Assembly (NCBI GenBank): GCA_001751015.1
Contig: MAXM01000056.1
Span: 1 to 9,520 of the forward strand
Direction: 5' to 3'
Source of the DNA: Desulfobacterales bacterium C00003106
GTDB lineage: Bacteria; Desulfobacterota; Desulfobacteria; Desulfobacterales; C00003106
DNA: 9,520 bases
The position numbers and the translations under genes are program-made. Shown here one piece after another: positions 1 through 6,028 of the stretch; the first letter of the stretch is position 1; the number at the start of each line of letters is the position of its first letter. Under the pieces are notes generated by a model. That model saw nothing but the letters and a program-made list of their open reading frames with translations. It did no database searches and was not told the DNA's origin.

Positions 1-173
1 GCTCCATGCACGGCCTGGTCAGACTTGTATTAAACACCCTGACTTATGGACCCCTTTTAAACAGCGCAGCTCGGTATAAAATGAGCTCAGAGACCCCTCT
101 TGACCCTGTGGAGAACTGGATTTTCTGGACTGAACCGAAAAATGGCATGACAAAGTTTTTGATAAGGAATTAT

Positions 174-371
174 GGCTCATCGCGGATTAACGTGATTTTC
201 CCATTATTCGAAAATCAGCACTTTATTCACCTGCGACTCAGTATGGTTATAACAATTTGGATTTATAGTGATTTGACGGAAATGTCAGTGGTCATTCCGC
301 CTAATCCATAATGAACCGGAAATTTTTTCACGCTCATCCGCGATGAGCCGGAATGAGTCATCGCGGATTAG
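174..371. repeat. Cluster of nested inverted and direct repeats
   Basis: GGCTCATCGCGGAT (174-187) recurs as its exact reverse complement at 336-349. TCATCGCGGATTA occurs as a direct repeat at 177-189 and 358-370, 181 bases apart, and TGAACCG (131-137 and 312-318) recurs at exactly the same 181-base offset, so two 59-bp segments share their ends. Inside the second copy, GCTCATC and GATGAGC (332-348) form a perfect 7-bp hairpin with a 3-base loop, and CTAATCC (301-307) pairs with GGATTAG (365-371). This looks like a small mobile or dispersed palindromic element present as one good and one degraded copy. Copy number elsewhere in the genome is unknown to me. Confidence 0.6.
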
Positions 372-394
372 TGTTAAAACTGTTCAAATCTGTA

Positions 395-447
395 TGTGGG
401 AGCGGCATTCTTGCCGCGATAGTCGCGGCTGGGAAGCTGCCCCCACA
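395..447. repeat. REP-like palindromic element
   Basis: An outer imperfect inverted repeat, TGTGGGAGCGGC (395-406) against GCTGCCCCCACA (436-447), matches at 10 of 12 positions. It encloses a perfect 7-bp hairpin, GCCGCGA (413-419) and TCGCGGC (423-429), with a 3-base loop. The GTGGGAGCGGC...GCCGCGA layout is the style of REP (repetitive extragenic palindromic) sequences that RAYT-type transposases mobilise in several proteobacteria. No RAYT gene is in the window. The element ends only about 15 bases before the surviving part of a broken receiver-domain gene, so it may mark the truncation point. Confidence 0.65.
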
Positions 448-463
448 GTAACTTTGAAACAAC

Positions 464-635
464 CGAAGAATGAAGGGGATCAATCCTGAAGTCAAGGTCC
501 TTCTTTCAAGTGGGTAAAAGCGTAGACGGGCAGGCGACGAAGATATTGGAACGGGGTTGTGATGCCTTTATTCAAAAGCCGTTCATCCTGAAAGAACTGT
601 CTCAAGACATAAGACAACTTATGTGTAAGGGATAG
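464..635 (+). pseudogene. Frameshifted C-terminal fragment of a response-regulator receiver domain
   Basis: Translating from 464 gives RRMKGINPEVKVLLSSG up to a TAA at 515. Moving one base forward, from 519, reading continues as SVDGQATKILERGCDAFI (519-572), then QKPF, then KELSQDIRQLM and a stop at 633-635. Together these match the last part of a CheY-like receiver domain: the beta-4 strand VKVLLSSG, the GQATKIL helix, and the conserved KP pair (Lys codon at 576) before the last helix. Receivers with this exact style end many delta-proteobacterial hybrid histidine kinases. A one-base gain (TAAAAGC where TATAGC would be expected) breaks the frame. Everything upstream, including the phosphoacceptor aspartate, is missing, so this is a dead remnant. 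The parent could equally have been a stand-alone response regulator. Confidence 0.8.
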
Positions 636-1165
636 CTTCCCGAGTTCTTAGCGCTCCTGTCAACCAAATGCACACTGAATCTTTTTGCATATCTATCAAG
701 TTGATAGTCGGCACGGCCCTTATCTCATTTCACAACGTATCATAAAAGTCTTTTTTAAAGAAAATTATGTTTCTAAACCAACAGGTTATACCCTCTTGTC
801 CATAGAAACTATTTTGCCTTCTCCAAACTAGCACAGTATTTGCATGACAGGATATTCAATGATGCAAAATAATTGGTTATTTCCTGAGGTAACACGCAAT
901 GACAGACAGGATCTTAAATATTCAACATCATTTCAATCCCCTTCACGTCTATTGCCGCCTCGTGGAAAGAGGGGTGAGCAAGAGGCTCTCGATGTCAATA
1001 TGCAGGTATTACGAACTGTTGATTTACAGTTGGCTTGGCTGGCTCAGCGTAGCTGGTGTGCAGATTTGCAGAATTGCAAGGCAGGCCAATCAGCGCTCCT
1101 GCTCAATCAGAAGAATTCATAGAAACAGCGGTTGTTTCAAACTCTTTTGAGAAAGGAGGGATATT
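636..1165. other. Spacer of about 530 bases with no recognisable gene; leader of the nuclease operon
   Basis: Two overlapping + strand frames (844-1122 and 899-1150) are open but short, compete with each other, lack good ribosome binding sites, and give compositionally odd products with no family I recognise. I take neither as real. The region does hold the palindrome and sigma-54-like site at 693-723. A small hairpin, GAAACA (1122-1127) pairing with TGTTTC (1133-1138) around a 5-base loop, lies just before the ribosome binding site AAAGGAGG (1152-1159) of the nuclease gene. I could not place a convincing sigma-70 promoter for the operon. Confidence 0.5.
693..723 (+). promoter_or_regulatory. 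15-bp palindrome next to a degenerate sigma-54-like site
   Basis: CTATCAAGTTGATAG (693-707) is a perfect palindrome of two 7-base arms around one central base, the form of a dimeric repressor or activator site. Three bases on, GGCACGGCCCTT (710-721) matches the -24 box and spacing of a sigma-54 promoter (TGGCACG-N4-TTGC). However, the nearly invariant GC of the -12 box is AT here (722-723). The site is more than 440 bases from the next gene. It is best read as a decayed promoter or a chance match, possibly once serving a gene now lost. Confidence 0.3.
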
Positions 1166-2062
1166 ATGGGACTTAAGGTGCCTGGAACTTTTGAAATCCT
1201 TGAGGTGATTGATGGAGACACCTTTAAAGTATCGTGGGAAGGCGAGAGAGTAAATCTCCGTCTTCCATGTATCGACACGGAAGAAACCAGGAATGGCAGT
1301 CCCCTGAAGCCCGTGACTCTTTTTGGCAAGAAAACCACGGAGTGGGCGAAGAAGTGGCTCGCTGATAGAGGAAACGAGGTAGAGATTGAATACGAAGCCG
1401 ATTATGCAGTTACCGGTTTCTATGACCGCGCGCTGACTTACGTTACCGCGGGTGGAGAGAACTTCAATCTGGAATGTGTCCGAAAGGGATATAGCCCCTA
1501 TTTCCACAAATATGGGTATTCAAGAGGATATCATGAGGCATTTGTGGATGCGGAAAGGGCGGCCATGAGAGATGGTTTGGGGATATGGGACGATGCGGCC
1601 CATGCAGGAGATGCCACCCGGCCATATCATCTTCTCAAGATGTGGTGGGAGGTAAGGGCGAGGCAGATTGAAATGGGAAGAGATGAGAAACGCCGGAACA
1701 ATCGACTGATCTATCTTCCCGACGGCCTGGACTATGAAGAGGCTGTGAGTGGAGCAGAAAGACAAGAAGAGCGGCAGGTCTTTGGAGAAGTTGGAGGCAT
1801 CAGGGAGATTGGTCCGGGGACCGTTATTGAAATAAAAGTTAAAAGGAAAGAATATTTCAACCTCTACGTGTTTGAAGATAATTCCAACCACGATGCCATT
1901 GTCAACTATCTAAAGGTCAGACATCTTGGAGAGTATACGGACCTTCCTAACGGACTTATGAAACAGAACTTTATCTTTGTCAGCGGAGAGCTCAAACTTT
2001 ATCACGGCAAACCGGAAGTAATTCTAAGAGATATTGGTCAACTGAAAGAGGAGCCTTTTTGA
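1166..2062 (+). CDS. Staphylococcal-nuclease-like protein with C-terminal OB-fold-like domain
   Basis: A predicted Ca2+-dependent phosphodiesterase of the SNase (thermonuclease) family, 298 residues. Residues 9-145 form the SNase domain. EVIDGDTFKV (13-22) supplies the metal-binding Asp18, LRLPCIDTEET (31-41) carries the equivalents of staphylococcal Arg35, Asp40 and Glu43 (Arg32, Asp37, Glu40), and YDRALTYV (86-93) holds the Arg87 equivalent (Arg88). The catalytic set is therefore complete, although the usual Pro before the catalytic Glu is Glu39. Residues 140-210 are a charged linker. Residues 214-295, with FVSGELKLYHGKPEVILRD at 271-289, look like an OB-fold nucleic-acid-binding domain. 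There is no signal peptide, unlike many SNases, so by inference it is cytoplasmic. The start is firm: AAAGGAGG lies 6 bases upstream and an in-frame stop at 1148. It heads a four-gene operon whose other products are exported or membrane-bound. The substrate is unknown. Confidence 0.88.
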   Translation: MGLKVPGTFEILEVIDGDTFKVSWEGERVNLRLPCIDTEETRNGSPLKPVTLFGKKTTEWAKKWLADRGNEVEIEYEADYAVTGFYDRALTYVTAGGENFNLECVRKGYSPYFHKYGYSRGYHEAFVDAERAAMRDGLGIWDDAAHAGDATRPYHLLKMWWEVRARQIEMGRDEKRRNNRLIYLPDGLDYEEAVSGAERQEERQVFGEVGGIREIGPGTVIEIKVKRKEYFNLYVFEDNSNHDAIVNYLKVRHLGEYTDLPNGLMKQNFIFVSGELKLYHGKPEVILRDIGQLKEEPF

Positions 2063-2088
2063 GAACTTCAACAGGAAAGGAGCAGAAA

Positions 2089-2403
2089 ATGAAAAAGGCG
2101 ATTATGGGACTCTTGCTGGCGTTTCTGTTCTATGGGATTGCAGAGGCAGGGATGCTTTCAGGTCGGATAATACAGGAAAACGGCGGATCTTTGGCCAATA
2201 CCGAAATCACGATTCAAGGAAGAAACGTAATGACAAACGCGTTTGGAGGCTATGCCGTTGAATTGCCTGACGGAACGCATGAACTGAATATGGTGATTCA
2301 AGGCGCCTCTTGCGCTTCCGACGCAATAAGGATCTATTCTCCAAGGACAAAACAGAACTGGAGGCTGAATCGTAACGAGGGAAGACTGATAAAGATCCAG
2401 TGA
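2089..2403 (+). CDS. Small secreted protein with carboxypeptidase-regulatory-like beta-sandwich
   Basis: A 104-residue exported protein. Residues 1-20 (MKKAIMGLLLAFLFYGIAEA) are a standard Sec signal peptide with an AEA cleavage site. The mature part, SGRIIQENGGSLANTEITIQ onward, has the G.I....G.pL.nt.I.i.g....T...G.Y...LpdG.y pattern of the carboxypeptidase-regulatory-like / CnaB-like beta-sandwich. Such folds mediate binding or structure in the periplasm or cell surface and are not enzymes. I chose the ATG at 2089 because AAAGGAG ends 6 bases upstream and the signal peptide begins there. An upstream TTG at 2059 would put ten polar residues in front of the signal. It starts 26 bases after the nuclease stop and ends 14 bases before the next gene, so it is cotranscribed. 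The single cysteine of the mature protein lies near residue 75 (GASCAS). Specific function is unknown. Confidence 0.75.
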   Translation: MKKAIMGLLLAFLFYGIAEAGMLSGRIIQENGGSLANTEITIQGRNVMTNAFGGYAVELPDGTHELNMVIQGASCASDAIRIYSPRTKQNWRLNRNEGRLIKIQ

Positions 2404-2417
2404 AAGGGAGTTCCTGG

Positions 2418-3875
2418 ATGAAAGACAAAGACAGATCCGAAGGCCGGATAGATACCTTTGCCAAGCTCCTGCCCGGGATTGGCGCTATCATAGCGGGCAT
2501 CTTTATCCCTCTGGTAATCCACATAAATGGTGAACGGAGTCGAAGCAATCAATTATATGCTGAGATTGTAAGTAAAAGGGAAATGGCGGATACGGAACTA
2601 AGGGCGAAGATGTTTGAAAACCTGATAAGCTGCTTTTTTGGCGACACATCGGAGCAAAGGTCAGATAACGAAAAACTCACTATAACGGATAATGACAAGG
2701 AGGCGGATATGAGATGGATATGCGCGTTTTTCTGCCTGCCTGCGCTGATCCTTACGCCAGCCTTTGCGGTGGCGCGGGCTGATAAAGCGCCCATTGATCT
2801 CTATATGGAGGATGGGCAGTTACACTCCCGCCCCGTAAGGGTTTATGTGCCTGACAGAAATATTACCATCGCCATGAAGCCCAAACTCCGTTTAGCCCGG
2901 GTGGGCGGCGCGAGCGCCGAGCGACACTATTCTCCCTTTCAAGTGGTTGGGAACCAGCAATGGGAGCAGGACTGCAAAGGAACCAACGTAGCTAAGACAG
3001 GCTCTTTGTTGCTCTTCGACCTCTCCGAGTATCCTATACCTCTCTATTGCACTGGCATTCGAGTCCTGCCCATTCTAAGTTGGCATAATTCGGACCGGCC
3101 TGATTGGAACGAAACCGGAAAGACCGGCGAGATAGGCGCTGTTGCCAAGCGGGCGGTCTATCTGAGCAACGGGTGCGGCACGCTGCTGTTGACTTTTCTC
3201 ATTGTGATGGCTTTTCTGGTCTTCGTCTATTTTATGACGAAACATCGGGAAATGAAACCTTTGGGATTGCTTAGCACTGCGGACGGTCGTATGTCGGCTT
3301 CCCTCACACAGATGGCTCTCTGGACAGTGGTGGTAGGCGCGGCCGTATTGGCCTTCGGCCTTATGCGTCTCGATGTGCCAGACATACCGGACACACTCGT
3401 GTGGTTGATGGGATTGTCTGCCACTACAAGCGCTGCCGGGCACTGGCAGGCCCACCGATTACAACACGAGAAAGAAAAGAGGGATCGAGCGGCGGGCGTG
3501 AAAAAAACCGGGCAGATGAAGCCGCAGGAACCCGATGTCAGCAAGAAAGGAGTAGAAGCCGGATCGCTTGAAAAAGGCTGTGGGAAGACAGAAAAACCGA
3601 AAATTCGCCACCTGATGACGATCTGTGTGCATGACAATGAGTACCCCTCCCTCCCAAAAGCTCAGGTCTTATTCTGGACTTTTATCACCCTTGCTCTGTT
3701 TGTGGTGAAGAGTTGCCTGGAAGGGGAGCTATGGGATGTGCCCGAAGAGATGGTGGTCCTGATGGGAATCAGCCAAACAAGCTTCTTGGGACGCAAAGAA
3801 ATGGCTATGCACGAGGAGAAGCAAAGGTCGCTGGAGGATGAAAACCAAAGGCTAACGGAGGGAACCAGGAGGTAA
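2418..3875 (+). CDS. Multi-pass membrane protein with duplicated C-terminal membrane module (possible two-gene fusion)
   Basis: A 485-residue membrane protein of unknown function. Residues 17-37 (LLPGIGAIIAGIFIPLVIHI) are a membrane span followed by a charged helical stretch (38-97). At residue 98 a second beginning is visible: MRWICAFFCLPALILTPAFA is a typical signal peptide, preceded in the DNA by a strong ribosome binding site. An exported domain with three cysteines follows (about 121-253), then a span at 254-274. Two similar membrane modules end the protein. Module A (293-341) has QMALWT and later DVPDIPDTLVWLMGLSATTS; module B (411-458) has QVLFWT and DVPEEMVVLMGISQTS. A charged linker (344-404) separates them, and a polar, probably coiled-coil tail ends the protein. 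I start at ATG 2418, 7 bases after AAAGGGAG (2403-2410); a GTG at 2400 overlapping the previous stop is the alternative. Internal initiation at 2709 would give a separate 388-residue protein. Confidence 0.75.
   Translation: MKDKDRSEGRIDTFAKLLPGIGAIIAGIFIPLVIHINGERSRSNQLYAEIVSKREMADTELRAKMFENLISCFFGDTSEQRSDNEKLTITDNDKEADMRWICAFFCLPALILTPAFAVARADKAPIDLYMEDGQLHSRPVRVYVPDRNITIAMKPKLRLARVGGASAERHYSPFQVVGNQQWEQDCKGTNVAKTGSLLLFDLSEYPIPLYCTGIRVLPILSWHNSDRPDWNETGKTGEIGAVAKRAVYLSNGCGTLLLTFLIVMAFLVFVYFMTKHREMKPLGLLSTADGRMSASLTQMALWTVVVGAAVLAFGLMRLDVPDIPDTLVWLMGLSATTSAAGHWQAHRLQHEKEKRDRAAGVKKTGQMKPQEPDVSKKGVEAGSLEKGCGKTEKPKIRHLMTICVHDNEYPSLPKAQVLFWTFITLALFVVKSCLEGELWDVPEEMVVLMGISQTSFLGRKEMAMHEEKQRSLEDENQRLTEGTRR
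2697..2711 (+). promoter_or_regulatory. Internal ribosome binding site and start codon
   Basis: AAGGAGG (2697-2703) stands 5 bases before ATG (2709-2711), in frame inside the long membrane-protein gene. It is a better site than the one at the annotated start, and the residues that follow form a Sec-type signal peptide. It probably starts a second protein, either as a genuine second gene whose upstream partner lost its stop codon, or as an internal product of a fused gene. Confidence 0.6.
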
Positions 3876-3879
3876 TATT

Positions 3880-5745
3880 ATGAAAATGAAACTAACATGT
3901 ATCATCTTGTCAATGTTGTTTCTTCCGGCCTGCCATCGAGAGACATATAAGACGCCCGTGGAGTCTCCTGTTGTTGAGCTGTCTCGTGCTTTCACATTTG
4001 TCGAGTCATGTAACAGGGAAGATCCGCTCCTTCAGGAAATATTGAGAGAAGATATGAAAGGGAAGAAATCCCCTTTAGAACTTATTCATTACTATGCCGA
4101 AATTTTGAACAAGGGCAAGTCCCATGGAAAGATAGGCGAAAAGCTGGATACGCTCTTTCTTTGCGGCAGGCCTCCCGGGGATATGGACGGCTATTACCAC
4201 GGAGTTACTATCAGCCTCAAGACAGGGCTCGATATTTGTACAGTGCTCGATGATGCCCGTCGAAAACTTGGGATCAAGGAAGATCCTGATATCCTTCAGG
4301 CCCTCTACGGAAGAGTGTTTTCCAAGACATCTCCCTGGGCAGGCAAAAGCTTCAAAAAAATCGATCAGAAGAGGTTAGGCGAATTGACGGGGAGCTTGAA
4401 AGAGAGCAAAGAAATGGCCTATCTTGGGATAAATTCCTTCAGGCAGGGGAATAAAAATATTGTAAATAACCTTTCGAACTATCTCCTTGCCGCTGTCATA
4501 GACATGGAGAGTCTTCCAAAGCCCGAAAGTAGACAGCGGTCATGGATACACGCAAGAGGCGGTCTCTTTATTGCTCAGAAAGCTCTTTCAGTAGACCCCG
4601 AACATCCGGAAAAGGAAGTCACCGCCCTGAATTATCGATGGGCGAGCCTATCGAACCGCTTTCCCAACAGGCTTCTCATAGACGAGATAGTAGAAATATC
4701 AGAAGGTCTTTATCTTGGCAAGCTCTACTACGCCACTGCCCAAGAATACCTTTTTGAAAAATACAGTCCAAAGGTGCAAGAGAAGGATTATAAGTACAAA
4801 AATTTCGGGTACTTTGTCCTCATGGACGACACGTGGCTTCATGAAAAGAACAAACTCTTTCCTGATCTGACATATACGATGGCTGATGATCCGGATGAAA
4901 AGTTTACCAGGTTTACCTTCATAGAATGCCCGGAGTCCGAAGCCATTCAAGAAGCGCTGGGAGACCGGACAACCATTCTGCACTATCTCCAGGATATTTA
5001 TAAGGGTATCCAAAAAGGGCCGTCCTTTCAGGATAAGTATTTTGACGAACTGCACAAGATCTTCATGTGCGGCGAACGGCCCGACGGCATTAACGGCTTT
5101 TTTCACGGAGGCGTTGTCTCTTTCAAGAACGCCGGTTTCTTGAAGAAATTCGACCGGAGCGTCTTGAACGATCTATATCCGGCTGTCAGACCATTCTCCC
5201 CCTGGTCAGGCAAGACCTTCACCAGGACGACGGTGGATGACATAAAGACGTACATCGGAGATAATGCACGGTACTATGAGGGGGTGGAACCTGTCATACT
5301 CGGCACGAATATTTATAGAAAGGACCTCGACCTCTCTCTTCCTGTTACCGCCTTTATCGAGCATTTGGATAAGATAGGAATGGTCGTGGAGTATCCGGAT
5401 GAAGAGGAGAGGAGAAAGGAAATTCACGTAAAGAGTTTTTACTTTATCGCCGCAAACGGCAAGTCATTTAACCCGGAAAACAAGGGAAAGGAGCTACTGC
5501 AGTTCAATTATCGTTGGCCTGAATTTCACACCATGCCCCCTGATCACCTCTGTTTCGACGAGGTGGTAAGAATAGCCCATGGATTGTATCTGGGCCAGTT
5601 GGTATATTCTACCAGGCCGGAAATTCCCTATGACCCTAAAAGAGACCCTGCCGTGTACAAGTATGAAAACTTCGGCTATTTTATGTTGATGGATGACGAC
5701 TGGCATGCTGTAAGGGAGTTCATCCTCTTTGATACGGACAAATAG
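3880..5745 (+). CDS. Lipoprotein with two tandem copies of an unrecognised domain
   Basis: A 621-residue predicted lipoprotein. MKMKLTCIILSMLFLPAC ends in a lipobox (LPAC, Cys18) followed by His, so it should be lipidated, cleaved and, by the usual +2 rule, sent to the outer membrane. The mature protein is an internal duplication, unit 1 about 37-319 and unit 2 about 345-608. Matching blocks are CGRPPGDMDGYYHG (95-108) with CGERPDGINGFFHG (397-410), SPWAGKSF (151) with SPWSGKTF (440), NYRW (251 and 543), EGLYLGKLYYAT (275) with HGLYLGQLVYST (567), and NFGYFVLMDDTW (308) with NFGYFMLMDDDW (597). I do not recognise the domain. The conserved Cys, His, Trp and Asp-Asp could be structural or binding residues, and no catalytic motif is evident. 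AGGAGG (3867-3872) lies 7 bases before the start, which follows the previous stop by 4 bases, so it closes the nuclease operon. Confidence 0.82.
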   Translation: MKMKLTCIILSMLFLPACHRETYKTPVESPVVELSRAFTFVESCNREDPLLQEILREDMKGKKSPLELIHYYAEILNKGKSHGKIGEKLDTLFLCGRPPGDMDGYYHGVTISLKTGLDICTVLDDARRKLGIKEDPDILQALYGRVFSKTSPWAGKSFKKIDQKRLGELTGSLKESKEMAYLGINSFRQGNKNIVNNLSNYLLAAVIDMESLPKPESRQRSWIHARGGLFIAQKALSVDPEHPEKEVTALNYRWASLSNRFPNRLLIDEIVEISEGLYLGKLYYATAQEYLFEKYSPKVQEKDYKYKNFGYFVLMDDTWLHEKNKLFPDLTYTMADDPDEKFTRFTFIECPESEAIQEALGDRTTILHYLQDIYKGIQKGPSFQDKYFDELHKIFMCGERPDGINGFFHGGVVSFKNAGFLKKFDRSVLNDLYPAVRPFSPWSGKTFTRTTVDDIKTYIGDNARYYEGVEPVILGTNIYRKDLDLSLPVTAFIEHLDKIGMVVEYPDEEERRKEIHVKSFYFIAANGKSFNPENKGKELLQFNYRWPEFHTMPPDHLCFDEVVRIAHGLYLGQLVYSTRPEIPYDPKRDPAVYKYENFGYFMLMDDDWHAVREFILFDTDK

Positions 5746-6028
5746 GCTCGTCAGGTTCCCCTATGACCCCTCGTTTCTGGGTAGTGATTGGAAACTGTTC
5801 CATGATGCAATACAGGCTCACCGTCTGACCGTGATTCGCGACATACTGCCATTGTACGGAATCTGCGCGGCCTGAGCCTGACAGCCTTTTAAACGGACAA
5901 TTGTAAACTCACGCTGTTTGAGGGTTATCTTAGTAATATTTTTTTGAATTCGTATTTCCACAGCTATAGTTGATGACCTCGTAAAAAGTCCATTTTGTTC
6001 ACTTCAACAATTGAAAGGAAGGTAAATC
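5746..6028. other. Spacer between operons; leader of the glycyl radical enzyme operon
   Basis: CAGGCTCA (5813-5820) pairs exactly with TGAGCCTG (5873-5880), and GATTC (5833-5837) with GAATC (5859-5863) inside it, so a long folded arm is possible after the lipoprotein gene. It lacks the compact GC stem and T-run of a good terminator. ACAATTGT (5897-5904) is a perfect 8-bp palindrome. No convincing -35/-10 or -24/-12 promoter stands out, although the AT-rich stretch 5926-5960 is the likely place. The downstream gene has a good ribosome binding site, AAGGAAGG (6015-6022). Confidence 0.4.

Larger units (their letters stand above)
1..463. other. Intergenic region without an intact gene, rich in short repeats
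   Basis: I see no gene I would defend here. A + strand frame of 101 codons (6-311) is open, but it lacks a convincing ribosome binding site, its product resembles nothing I know, and its 3' half runs through the palindromic repeats listed separately. Reverse-strand frames are broken by stops. The stretch therefore appears to be spacer DNA carrying two groups of palindromic elements, 174-371 and 395-447. It may also include unrecognisable gene debris, because a decayed gene tail follows directly at 464-635. Confidence 0.55.

Noticed and set aside
6..311. Open frame of 101 codons on the + strand
   Set aside because: No ribosome binding site, no recognisable protein features, and it runs through the palindromic repeat cluster.
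931..949. TTTCAATCCCCTTCACGTC, which looks like part of a CRISPR repeat
   Set aside because: It occurs once only, with no spacer-repeat periodicity and no cas genes in the window.
844..1150. Two overlapping open frames of 92 and 83 codons
   Set aside because: They compete for the same DNA, lack ribosome binding sites, and neither product resembles a protein family or has plausible composition.
5813..5880. Inverted repeat CAGGCTCA / TGAGCCTG as a terminator of the lipoprotein operon
   Set aside because: The 52-base loop is too large and the following T-run is only four bases, so I do not call a rho-independent terminator.
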